In this document: positions 17,174 through 25,393 of the stretch, piece by piece
Layout: each line of letters opens with the position of its first letter
Numbering within the stretch: position 1 is the first letter of the stretch
Assembly (NCBI GenBank): GCA_946482465.1
Contig: CAMLRL010000006.1
Coordinates: forward strand, 1 to 39,592
Direction: 5' to 3'
Source of the DNA: an uncultured Lactobacillus sp.
Lineage (GTDB): Bacteria; Bacillota; Bacilli; Lactobacillales; Lactobacillaceae
DNA length: 39,592 nt
Made by a program: the position numbers and the translations under genes
Notes under the pieces: model-generated
The model's input: the letters and a program-made list of their open reading frames with translations, nothing else
What the model was told of the DNA's origin: nothing
Database searches by the model: none

Positions 17174-17650
17174 ATGAACAAAGCAAAGACTGTTTACTTT
17201 GGTGCTGGCTGGTTCAACGAAAAACAAAATAAAGCTTACCAAGATGCGATGAAAGCTCTAGACGCTAACCCAACCATTGACCTTGAAAATAGCTATATCC
17301 CACTTGACAACCAATACAAGGGAATCGATGTTGGTAAGCACCCAGAATACTTACATGACCGTGAATGGGCAACTGCAACCTACCGTGGTGATTTAACAGG
17401 TATTAAAGCAAGTGACATCATGATTGGTGTTTACTTACCTGAAGAAGAAGATGTTGGTCTTGGGATGGAACTTGGTTATGCAATGAGCCAAGGTAAATAC
17501 ATTGTCTTAGTTATCCCTGACGAAGATTACGGTAAGCCAATTAACTTAATGAGCTGGGGCGTTTGCGATAACGCAATTAAAATTAGCGAACTTAAGGACT
17601 TTGACTTCGACAAAGCACGTTTCAATTTCTACGATGGTGCTGTATATTAA
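17174..17650 (+). CDS. ntd: Nucleoside 2-deoxyribosyltransferase (type II)
   Basis: A 158-residue enzyme that moves 2-deoxyribose between purine and pyrimidine bases in nucleoside salvage. The start (VYFGAGWFNEKQNKAY), DLENSYIPLDNQYKGID, the catalytic glutamate in VGLGMELGYA (about Glu97) and the C-terminal FYDGAVY match the L. leichmannii enzyme closely as remembered. The length is the usual 157-158. AAAGGAG precedes the ATG. It is the second gene of the operon with the phosphatase and is followed by a strong terminator. Confidence 0.97.
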   Translation: MNKAKTVYFGAGWFNEKQNKAYQDAMKALDANPTIDLENSYIPLDNQYKGIDVGKHPEYLHDREWATATYRGDLTGIKASDIMIGVYLPEEEDVGLGMELGYAMSQGKYIVLVIPDEDYGKPINLMSWGVCDNAIKISELKDFDFDKARFNFYDGAVY

Positions 17651-17707
17651 TGCGCATCGTGATAAAATAATCATGAATAATTAATTGATATCCATCTGGA
17701 TTCATAC

Positions 17708-17740
17708 AAAAAAGCTCTATTTCACCGATAGAGCTTTTTT
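17708..17740. terminator. Bidirectional terminator after ntd
   Basis: Near-perfect hairpin AAAAAAGCTCTAT/ATAGAGCTTTTTT with a 7-base loop. Its A and T tracts allow it to serve ntd and the convergent glutamine amidotransferase gene. Confidence 0.92.
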
Positions 17741-17791
17741 GTGTTAACTATAAAAATAAGGCAAATTTAAATCTTATTTTTGCAATAACAA

Positions 17792-18463
17792 TTAATTAGC
17801 CTTGGCAAGATAATTTAAAATACTAAACATTGCCTCTCTATTAGCGGCAGGTATTGATTTACTAATAATCTGCTCTGCTGTTTGGTTTAAGACGGAGCCT
17901 TCAATGTACTGTGCATCATTTACTACAATTTCATTGATATTGTTTTGTTCAGGTTCCAAGTGAAACTGCAGTCCGACAGCTTTGTGACCTAAAACGAATC
18001 CTTGATTGGTCAAATTTTCGTTAGAAAAAAGCACATCAGCTTCTTCAGGTATTTCGAACATTTCTTCATGCCAATGTAAAACAGTTAGTTCTTGTGGCAA
18101 ATCACTAATCTTGTCTGACTGTAATTCAACTGGTGCCCAACCTACTTCTTTTACTGGTGCCTTTTTTATCTGGCAACCTAGCGTTTTAGCAATTTGCTGT
18201 GCACCGTAACAAACACCCAGAATAGGAACATCTTTATCTAACAGCTCCTTAATTAATTGCCGTTCCTGCGCAATCCATGGTAAGTCATCATTTGGACTCA
18301 TTGGTCCGCCCAAAATAACTAAAAAGTCAGTTTGCTGTGCTGTTGGTAAGATACCAAATTGGTATGGATGATAAACATAAAAATCATGATGATGTTGTTT
18401 TGCCCACGCTTCAATTGAGCCTGGTCTTTCATTTGGGGTGTGTTGTAAAACGTTGATAATCAT
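17792..18463 (-). CDS. Class I glutamine amidotransferase (GMP-synthase-like)
   Basis: About 223 residues and a single GATase-1 domain. The nucleophile elbow GVCYGAQ carries Cys85 and the catalytic pair lies in FHLEPE (His168, Glu170). LGGPMSPND forms the oxyanion region. Stand-alone proteins of this type are usually annotated as GMP-synthase-like. Related ones hydrolyse gamma-glutamyl compounds or deglycate, so the substrate is open. The frame extends six codons further up, but the ATG at 18463 has the ribosome site (GTAGGAG, spacing 6) and the family-like start MIINVLQHT. Confidence 0.88.
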   Translation of the reverse strand: MIINVLQHTPNERPGSIEAWAKQHHHDFYVYHPYQFGILPTAQQTDFLVILGGPMSPNDDLPWIAQERQLIKELLDKDVPILGVCYGAQQIAKTLGCQIKKAPVKEVGWAPVELQSDKISDLPQELTVLHWHEEMFEIPEEADVLFSNENLTNQGFVLGHKAVGLQFHLEPEQNNINEIVVNDAQYIEGSVLNQTAEQIISKSIPAANREAMFSILNYLAKAN

Positions 18464-18626
18464 TTTTTCTCCTACTAACATTAACTCTACTTTTTTAATT
18501 ATTAATCATATCAATCTATAAATATTATTTAAAACTGTTTGTGTAATTTTAGTTGCACTAGTTTTGATAAAGTATACTAATTTTAAATTGGCAGATTCAG
18601 GAAAGAAAATAATTCCCCAACAAATA

Positions 18627-18660
18627 AAGCACCATGATTTTAAAACCATGGTGCTTTTAT
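18627..18660. terminator. Terminator after nagA
   Basis: Perfect stem AAAGCACCATG/CATGGTGCTTT with a 9-base AT-rich loop. A T-rich run follows on each strand. It lies just after the nagA stop. Confidence 0.85.
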
Positions 18661-18668
18661 TTTTGAGC

Positions 18669-19823
18669 TTAAGCCTTATAACGTGATTTACCATTCAAAT
18701 AAGTTTCACTTAAAGTCATGTCTGGGTTCAAAACAATGAAGTCTGCAGCCTTATCAGGTGCAATCGAACCACATTTGTCTAGGACATTAGCACTTTTAGC
18801 TGGAACATAAGATGCCATCATTATAGCTTCTTCAGGAGTCGCTGCATTCCAGTCAACAACATTTTTCACTGCAGTATTTAACTGTAAAATACTGCCGGCA
18901 AGATTATCGCCATCTTTTAAGCGAGCCATACCATCTTTAACATATACAGGTAATTCGCCAAGCATGTAGTCGCCATCAGGCATCATTCCTGCTTCCATAC
19001 AGTCAGTAATTAAACAAATGTGCTCTGAGCCCCTAACCTTAATTAACGAGCGTACCATTTCCTCCTTAACGTGGTGACCGTCACAGATTAATTCATCAGT
19101 CACATTATGTAAGTCCATTGCTGCGTTGGAAATTGAAGAATCATGATGTGATGGATCAGGCATTCCGTTGAAAGTATGGGTAAACATAGTTGCACCCGCT
19201 TCAACACATCTTTTAGCTTGATCATAAGTAGCACTTGAGTGACCTAATGATACAACAACGCCTTCTTTTGTCACTGTGCGAACAAATTCTTTAGCGCCTG
19301 CCCGTTCTGGAGCAAGTGAGATTTTATTTAGTAAACCTTCAGATTGGTCACGCCAGTCATTAAATTGCTTAACACTAGGGTCTAGTAAGTACTTAGGGTT
19401 TTCTGCCCCAGCATGTTCAGCAGTAAAGTATGGTCCTTCGAAGTGTAAACCTTGGACTTTTGCACCAGTTTCTTCACCTTTATGTGCACCAAACATCTGA
19501 CAAATTCTAGTCAGAGTGGCTTCATCAGCAGTATAGGTCGTTGGTAGCCAACTAGTAACACCGGAACGTAAAAATCCTTCAGAAAGACGGTTGATTCCAT
19601 CCCATTCACTTACCATTACATCTTCTTTTAGTGAACCGTGCACATGTGTATCAACTAGTCCGGGAGCAATCCATTTACCAGTATATTCGACAATTTTACC
19701 TTCTGGCTTTTCATCTTCCGAGTAATAAAAGCCAAACTTGCCGTCATCCTGGATTTCTAGATAGCCGCCGTCTTCCGTTACATTTTCAAGGAAAAATTTA
19801 TCTGCGTGAATATAATAGGTCAT
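18669..19823 (-). CDS. nagA: N-acetylglucosamine-6-phosphate deacetylase
   Basis: A 384-residue amidohydrolase that removes acetate from GlcNAc-6-phosphate (many also act on GalNAc-6-phosphate), feeding amino sugars to glycolysis and cell-wall synthesis. Visible are the metal site HVH (60-62), HFEGPY with Glu129, His195 in GHSSATYDQ, His216 in THTFNGM and the catalytic Asp274 in LITDCMEA. Length is normal. GAAAGG lies upstream of the ATG. It is divergent from the GH31 gene, and the region between them carries an operator-like TGGT-N4-ACCA and a possible cre, suggesting shared control by amino sugars and glucose. Confidence 0.95.
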   Translation of the reverse strand: MTYYIHADKFFLENVTEDGGYLEIQDDGKFGFYYSEDEKPEGKIVEYTGKWIAPGLVDTHVHGSLKEDVMVSEWDGINRLSEGFLRSGVTSWLPTTYTADEATLTRICQMFGAHKGEETGAKVQGLHFEGPYFTAEHAGAENPKYLLDPSVKQFNDWRDQSEGLLNKISLAPERAGAKEFVRTVTKEGVVVSLGHSSATYDQAKRCVEAGATMFTHTFNGMPDPSHHDSSISNAAMDLHNVTDELICDGHHVKEEMVRSLIKVRGSEHICLITDCMEAGMMPDGDYMLGELPVYVKDGMARLKDGDNLAGSILQLNTAVKNVVDWNAATPEEAIMMASYVPAKSANVLDKCGSIAPDKAADFIVLNPDMTLSETYLNGKSRYKA

Positions 19824-19848
19824 AATTTTTGCCTTTCTTTTAAAACTT

Positions 19849-19864
19849 GTAAATTCGCTTTCAA
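19849..19864. promoter_or_regulatory. Candidate cre (CcpA) site between nagA and the GH31 gene
   Basis: On the minus strand TGAAAGCGAATTTACA resembles the cre consensus in its left half (TGAAAGCG) but is imperfect on the right. It lies 26 to 41 bases upstream of nagA, where bound CcpA would block transcription. Confidence 0.4.
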
Positions 19865-19885
19865 AATCAATTTTAGACTAATAGA

Positions 19886-19899
19886 CTGGTCATTACCAG
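19886..19899. promoter_or_regulatory. Candidate NagR/GntR-type operator (TGGT-N4-ACCA)
   Basis: CTGGTCATTACCAG is an inverted repeat with the TGGT-N4-ACCA core typical of HutC-type GntR regulators such as NagR/YvoA, whose dre sites control nag genes. It lies between the divergent nagA and GH31 genes, so it could control both. No nagR gene is inside the window. Confidence 0.6.
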
Positions 19900-19977
19900 A
19901 TGAATTATAAATATAACGGAAAGTTTTCGATTTTTAGTTATAATAGGTATAAGAAGACTAAACAGGAAGCAAAAATT

Positions 19978-22968
19978 ATGATACAAGAACCGCAAACAGA
20001 TAAACATCAAATTGGAGCTTTAACAGGTGCAAGCAAGCGCGATAACTATTACGAATTGCACTTTGAAACAGGGGAAATTGCCCGCTTTTATATCTTGGCT
20101 GATGGTATTTTCCGTCTTTTACTTGATCCAAAGCAACAATTTAATGAAGAAAATTCCGCTTTTATTCAGTTTGACCATTTTAATAACAATGCCTTTGAGA
20201 AATCACGTGTTCGTGCAACAAATGATTCCTTAATTATTCACTCCGGTAATTATCAAATCATTTTTTGGCAAAAACCGGCTATTATGAGTATTTTCGATGA
20301 AACATTGCATGGAACACGTATGGCCCAATCCAGTCCAATTGAAGTTGGCGCGCAACAGACGACTGAATTTTTAGATCAAGATAAAAACGAATTCTATTTT
20401 GGTGGCGGCTTGCAGAACGGCTATTTCAGTCATAAAGGTAGAAAAATCAAAATTAAACGCGACCATATTACTGGAAAAGGCGGCGTCATTAGTGAAGTGC
20501 CATTTTTCTGGTCAAACAGGGGTTACGGTGAATTACGTAATACCTCGCAAGCTGGAACTTATGATTTTGGCAAAACTGACTCTAAGGTTACTACGATTAG
20601 TCACAAGGATCAGCTATTCGACAACTTCTATTTATTAGGTTCTACACCACAAGAAATACTCAGCAAGTTTTATCGCTTAACCGGTAAGCCTGCAATGTTG
20701 CCAAAATACGCACTAGGATTAGGGCATATCGGCAACTTCTGTACAACAATGTGGCAGCCAAGTAAGGCTGCCGTTCGCAACGCAACCAAAATTGACGGTA
20801 ATTTTTACACGCGGACCAAAAACGAAGAACTTGCATCCCATAAGGCTTCCCTCAACGGAGAAGAAAACTATCATTTTTCTGCGCGTGCAATGATTGATCG
20901 CTATCAAAAAGCCCACTTTAAGCTAAGTTGGTTTGTGCCTAATTATAATGTCACAGCCGCAAATGATGCTTTAGACTTTTTCAATGATTATGCAGTTAAT
21001 CAAGAAGTTGCTCCTGGTTTTTGGCACCAAGATGATCTTGCACTACCTGAAAAAACCACTTTTGCCTTTACATCAGATGCTGGTTTAATTGATTCGGATA
21101 AGGCTAAGTTGCAAAATCAGTTGCAAGACAAGCGCGCTATTGTTTTCAGTGATAATGGTTCTGTAGGCACACAAAAAGATGCCGCACTTATATATGGCGA
21201 TGTTGGTGGTAATTGGGAAAATATTGCAACTCAAGTTGCCGGTCTTGTTGGTTCTAACTTATCTGGTCAGCCACTTGCTGGTGCAGCAGTAGACGGTACA
21301 GTTGGTGGTGGTAACGCCCAAATTACTGTACGTGATTTTGAATGGAAGGCATTTACACCTCTACTATTCAATCTTGATGATCAAGGCCAATACAGCAAAA
21401 CACCGTTTGCTTATAATCGTAAAATTACGGATATTAATCACGCATACTTACAATTGCACCAACGCCTGCAAAGTTACCTTTATACTCTCAACGCCCAAGC
21501 AAGTCTAGGCCAGCCAATTGTGCGTCCCTTATTTATCGATTTCCCTGAAGAGCGCACCAATTATACTGAGATGTTTAGTAGCGAGTTCATGCTCGGCGAT
21601 AACCTGTTAATTGCACCAATTACCAGCGGGCGCGAAAATGAGCAAGGTGGTTCACTTAAGGACAATCTTTACTTACCGGGCAAGCAAACAATGTGGATTG
21701 ACCTATTTACGGGCCAAAAGTATGCCGGTGGTCGGGTTTACAATAATCTTTTATATCCAACCTGGCACCTACCTGTTTTTGTCCGTGGTGGCAGTATCTT
21801 CAACTTTGGCAAGCGAGATTATGTCATTTATCCACAAGGTACTAGTCATGGTGTGACCTATGAGGATAATGGCACAGTTGATTTTGAAAGTAATCACAGC
21901 CAGACAAGAATCACTAGTTCGTTTGACGAAGAAAAATTGGTTGTTACAGTCGAACCTACTGAAGGCCAATATCCTGGACTAGAAAGTGACCAACCAACAG
22001 CTCTAACTTTGATTTGCGACGCTTATCCCGAAAATGTTGAAGTTAGGGTTAATGATCAAATCGTACCCCTCCAAGTATACGGTACACTCGATGCTTTTGC
22101 TCATGCAAGTGAAGGAATTTTTTACAATACTAACTATAGTTTGCCTGAATTCTCACAGTATCAGCTGCCAAAACAAACTGCACTTCAAATCAAGTTAGCA
22201 AGTCATCCGGTCGCTACTACAAAAATTGAAGTCACTATCCGCGATTTCTCATACAGTAGTGAAGTTTTGGGACACGAAATCACAAGTGGCGTTTTACCTT
22301 CGCCTAAGCTACCGTCAGTTGCTTCAAGCAAAATTTCAGCCCATTCATTCGAATTAGCTTGGACTCATCCTGCTAAAGTACAAGTTGAAATTAACAATCT
22401 TCTCTATGAAGGAATCGAAGGCACTAGCTTCACGTTCCATGAATTGCTGCCTAACACGCGCTACATCATTCGGATGCGTTACGTAATTGGCAATAAAGTT
22501 TCAGAATGGTCTGATCTTTTTGGTGTAATTACTAAACATGCCGCAGAAGATTATGCCATCCAAGAAATTTCTGTTACAAGCAATTTTACCAGCAAAGCTA
22601 ATCATCCACTTGATTACCTAACAGACCTAAAGCTGGCCAGCGAGTGGCAAACAAGTGAACCGGTAAGCCCTGAACATCCCTTAGAATTGACTTTCAAATT
22701 TAGCGACGTTGAAAAATTAAGTCGCATGGCCTTTGTTCCACGCAACATTGATCATGAAGGTGACCCAACCGAAATTAGTTTGGCAGTTTCAACTGATAAC
22801 GAAAACTACCATGTGTATGCGGACCATGTAACCTGGAAAGCTGACAGTAAAAATAAGGTAATTGGTTTGCGTGATGTGCGCGCCAAATCAGTTCGCTTAA
22901 CTGTTTATCGCTCTTCCGGTCCGATGGTTGCAGCACGCGAAATAATTTTCTATCGTGCTAAAAGATAA
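19978..22968 (+). CDS. Multidomain GH31-family glycosidase, FN3 and C-terminal F5/8-type domain, possibly alpha-N-acetylgalactosaminidase
   Basis: About 996 residues from the ATG at 19978, chosen for its CAGGAAG site. The frame opens 26 codons earlier without support. The N-terminal sandwich and (beta/alpha)8 barrel are GH31-like: MLPKYALGLG, an acid/base region GDVGGNWENI (Asp408), and LSGQPLAGAAVDG then the barrel end. The classical nucleophile signature WxDMNE is absent. TSDAGLID (Asp367) is in the expected place. Fibronectin III is at about 775-854 and a discoidin/CBM32-like domain at about 860-996. This architecture recalls EF1824 of Enterococcus faecalis, a GH31 alpha-N-acetylgalactosaminidase. 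Adjacency to nagA and the NagR-like site agree. No signal peptide is visible, so location is unclear. Fold likely, substrate inferred. Confidence 0.82.
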   Translation: MIQEPQTDKHQIGALTGASKRDNYYELHFETGEIARFYILADGIFRLLLDPKQQFNEENSAFIQFDHFNNNAFEKSRVRATNDSLIIHSGNYQIIFWQKPAIMSIFDETLHGTRMAQSSPIEVGAQQTTEFLDQDKNEFYFGGGLQNGYFSHKGRKIKIKRDHITGKGGVISEVPFFWSNRGYGELRNTSQAGTYDFGKTDSKVTTISHKDQLFDNFYLLGSTPQEILSKFYRLTGKPAMLPKYALGLGHIGNFCTTMWQPSKAAVRNATKIDGNFYTRTKNEELASHKASLNGEENYHFSARAMIDRYQKAHFKLSWFVPNYNVTAANDALDFFNDYAVNQEVAPGFWHQDDLALPEKTTFAFTSDAGLIDSDKAKLQNQLQDKRAIVFSDNGSVGTQKDAALIYGDVGGNWENIATQVAGLVGSNLSGQPLAGAAVDGTVGGGNAQITVRDFEWKAFTPLLFNLDDQGQYSKTPFAYNRKITDINHAYLQLHQRLQSYLYTLNAQASLGQPIVRPLFIDFPEERTNYTEMFSSEFMLGDNLLIAPITSGRENEQGGSLKDNLYLPGKQTMWIDLFTGQKYAGGRVYNNLLYPTWHLPVFVRGGSIFNFGKRDYVIYPQGTSHGVTYEDNGTVDFESNHSQTRITSSFDEEKLVVTVEPTEGQYPGLESDQPTALTLICDAYPENVEVRVNDQIVPLQVYGTLDAFAHASEGIFYNTNYSLPEFSQYQLPKQTALQIKLASHPVATTKIEVTIRDFSYSSEVLGHEITSGVLPSPKLPSVASSKISAHSFELAWTHPAKVQVEINNLLYEGIEGTSFTFHELLPNTRYIIRMRYVIGNKVSEWSDLFGVITKHAAEDYAIQEISVTSNFTSKANHPLDYLTDLKLASEWQTSEPVSPEHPLELTFKFSDVEKLSRMAFVPRNIDHEGDPTEISLAVSTDNENYHVYADHVTWKADSKNKVIGLRDVRAKSVRLTVYRSSGPMVAAREIIFYRAKR

Positions 22969-22986
22969 TTGATAAAGTATAGTGCT

Positions 22987-23029
22987 AAAAAAGCAACAAA
23001 CTAGCAAATCTGTTAGTTTGTTGCTTTTT
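22987..23029. terminator. Bidirectional terminator between the GH31 gene and the membrane protein gene
   Basis: A long hairpin AAAAAAGCAACAAACTA/TTAGTTTGTTGCTTTTT with a 9-base loop, usable from both sides. The convergent gene stops four bases beyond it. Confidence 0.92.
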
Positions 23030-23032
23030 ACG

Positions 23033-23965
23033 TTATTCAAAATGATCCCTTTTAATTGCCCGATAGATTGAAATCACTAAGACCAAAACTGCACAAAGCA
23101 TTGCGAAATATGCCATCGGCCCAATGCTAATTGCTGCTTTCGCTTGCTCATTAGCCATTCGGTTCTCCATTGCATATTCTACAATCCACTTACTGAGTAA
23201 ATGTGGTGTTAAAACAAAGCTGATCATTGCAACAATTGAGGCAACTAGAGCGGTGTTACGGGAATATGGCTCTCTAAAAAATTGCGCTAAAACACAAAAA
23301 GCAGGTGCAATCATCAATAATAAAACCCACATAATGATCAACCGACCAGCACCACTATTCATCATTTGTGCGCTATTGGTTGCATAGCGGTATTTACCCC
23401 AAAGCTGACCCCCAGTGAAAGTATTGAGCAAACTTAACAAGTACGAACCTTGTTGACCATAAACTCCACCACGGTTAGACAGAATGCCCTGAATCACTTG
23501 TAAGCCATCAGTTGAACCAGCGGCCGGAAAGTTAACCGTTACCACTTTTTTCATATAAGTAGCTAGAAACATCAAAACCGAGCCACCAAATTGAAGTGCT
23601 CGTAACATGTTTAATTTACGTGAAGCCTTCATTTTAAACTCAAGGCTGAGGACACGGTCGGGATGATGACTGTGACCGATAATAAAAATTCCTACACCAA
23701 CAATGACTGCTAGAATTGCCAGCAGCCACCATAACTTAGCCATTACAAAGAAAATAGCCAAAACAACTATTGCTACAGCAACATAAGGCCGGTCTGAAAA
23801 AATTTCCCAGAAATTTAGTTTTAAATGACGATATTCAGTACGTGTTGTCGAAGCAGTATCCTGGTCAGACAACTTGTTTTCAGCGGACCGATTGGGCACT
23901 TCTTGCCGCTCACTGGCATGTTTTTTACGATACTCTCGTCTTGTCATGTGTGAATCCTGACTCAT
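23033..23965 (-). CDS. Unknown multi-pass membrane protein
   Basis: A 310-residue protein with a charged hydrophilic N-terminal tail of about 55 residues, rich in Arg, Glu and Ser, then about six hydrophobic helices (two near 60-100, one near 120-140, three in 205-305). Between helices 3 and 4 lies a roughly 65-residue Gly/Ser/Asn/Tyr-rich loop. I do not recognise a family and no enzymatic motif is visible. The layout is that of a conserved lactobacillus membrane protein of unknown role. GGAAAGAGG gives a plausible ribosome site. It is divergent from the MFS gene at 24113 and convergent with the GH31 gene. Confidence 0.8.
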   Translation of the reverse strand: MSQDSHMTRREYRKKHASERQEVPNRSAENKLSDQDTASTTRTEYRHLKLNFWEIFSDRPYVAVAIVVLAIFFVMAKLWWLLAILAVIVGVGIFIIGHSHHPDRVLSLEFKMKASRKLNMLRALQFGGSVLMFLATYMKKVVTVNFPAAGSTDGLQVIQGILSNRGGVYGQQGSYLLSLLNTFTGGQLWGKYRYATNSAQMMNSGAGRLIIMWVLLLMIAPAFCVLAQFFREPYSRNTALVASIVAMISFVLTPHLLSKWIVEYAMENRMANEQAKAAISIGPMAYFAMLCAVLVLVISIYRAIKRDHFE

Positions 23966-24112
23966 ACAACACCTCTTCCTTTCAGAAACAATATCCTAGC
24001 ACGTTTTTAATTCGAGGTTGCGCTTTTTTATAAATTTTTAGCAATTTTATTGTGCTAGAATAAAAAAAGATGTTGTTTTTTTGAAAATTTTAAAAAGAAA
24101 GATGAGGATATT

Positions 24113-25351
24113 TTGAAAAGTTCAGATCAATTACCCGACGGATGGCATAAAGCCTTTTATACCCTATGGTTAGGTTGTTTTATTACCGGTATGGGGTATT
24201 CCATGACAATGCCCTTCATTTCGCTTTTCATTGCTGATTTAGGGCATTACAGCAAGTTTCAAATCAGTATGTACTCCGGTCTTGCATTTGCAATGACCTT
24301 TATTGCCCAGGCAATAGTATCACCTTATTGGGGAAACCTTGCTGACCGTAAGGGGCGTAAACTCATGTGTATGAGAGCTTCTGGCGTCATGGCCTTAACT
24401 ATTACGGCAACCGGATTTGCACCAAACGCGATTTATATCATTGTGATGAGATTCATTCAAGGAGCTTTTTCCGGTTATATTAACAACGCAACAGCACTTA
24501 TTGCTGGCGAAACACCGCATAGAAAAAGTGGTTGGGTAATGAGCCAGATGATGACAGCAGGGACTGCTGGCAACCTTGTCGGCCCACTGCTTGGTGGCGT
24601 TTTATCAAACTTTTTTGGCAACTGGCTTGGCGGTGCTTGGGGTTACCGTATTCCTTTCTTCATTACGGGTTTTTTAATGGTACTAGTTTTTCTTGGCTCA
24701 ACCTTCCTAGTACAAGAGAAATTTACGCCAATTTCGCGTGAAGAAATGAAACCAATGAAGGAAATTATTCATACTCTACCTAACGTTAAATTGATTTTTG
24801 TAATGTTCATCACCACCCTATTAGTGCAAGCTGCCAACATGTCGATTGATCCGATTGTTTCGCTATACGTTAAATCAATGATGCCAAACAGTAAAAATAT
24901 CGCCTTTGTTGCCGGAATAGTGGCTGCTACTCCTGGCCTTGGAACTTTACTTGCCGCCTCAAAAATTGGTCATAAAATGGATGAAATTGGCCCGCTAAAA
25001 ATTTTACGTCTTGGCTTAATCGTTGGTGCAATTCTGTTTGTACCAATGGCTTTAACTAATTCTCCTTGGGCCCTTGCAGGGTTACGTTTTCTACTCGGTA
25101 TTGCCAGTGCCGCAATGCTTCCTGCAGCTCAAACTGTATTGACACTTAATACCCCAGCAGAAAGTTTTGGTCGAATCTTCAGTTACAACCAATCGTTCCA
25201 AGCTGTCGGTTCCGTTTTTGGTTCATTAATGGGATCAACTATTTCAGGTTTGTTTAATTATGCAACCGTCTTTTGGACGACTGGCTTTACCCTATTAATC
25301 AATTTTATGCTCATTATCTTTTTCAGTTTAAAGAAAAACACTAGCAAGTAA
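24113..25351 (+). CDS. MFS transporter (drug:H+ antiporter type)
   Basis: A 412-residue protein with about 12 helices. MFS motif A is well kept (GNLADRKGRK after helix 2) and a motif-C-like glycine-rich stretch (AGTAGNLVGPLLGG) lies in helix 5, both typical of 12-helix drug efflux antiporters such as MdtG/TetA-like proteins. The substrate is unknown. Translation appears to start with TTG: GAGGA lies at proper distance and there is no nearby ATG before the first helix. It is a single-gene unit with a terminator that overlaps its stop codon. Confidence 0.88.
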   Translation: MKSSDQLPDGWHKAFYTLWLGCFITGMGYSMTMPFISLFIADLGHYSKFQISMYSGLAFAMTFIAQAIVSPYWGNLADRKGRKLMCMRASGVMALTITATGFAPNAIYIIVMRFIQGAFSGYINNATALIAGETPHRKSGWVMSQMMTAGTAGNLVGPLLGGVLSNFFGNWLGGAWGYRIPFFITGFLMVLVFLGSTFLVQEKFTPISREEMKPMKEIIHTLPNVKLIFVMFITTLLVQAANMSIDPIVSLYVKSMMPNSKNIAFVAGIVAATPGLGTLLAASKIGHKMDEIGPLKILRLGLIVGAILFVPMALTNSPWALAGLRFLLGIASAAMLPAAQTVLTLNTPAESFGRIFSYNQSFQAVGSVFGSLMGSTISGLFNYATVFWTTGFTLLINFMLIIFFSLKKNTSK

Positions 25352-25384
25352 AAAGCTAACCAGAAATTTCTGGTTAGCTTTTTA
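25350..25384. terminator. Bidirectional terminator between the two MFS genes
   Basis: Perfect hairpin AAAAAGCTAACCAGAAA/TTTCTGGTTAGCTTTTT. Its first bases are part of the stop codon of the plus-strand MFS gene. It also faces the end of the convergent MFS gene. Confidence 0.93.
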
Positions 25385-25393
25385 TCGTCCATC

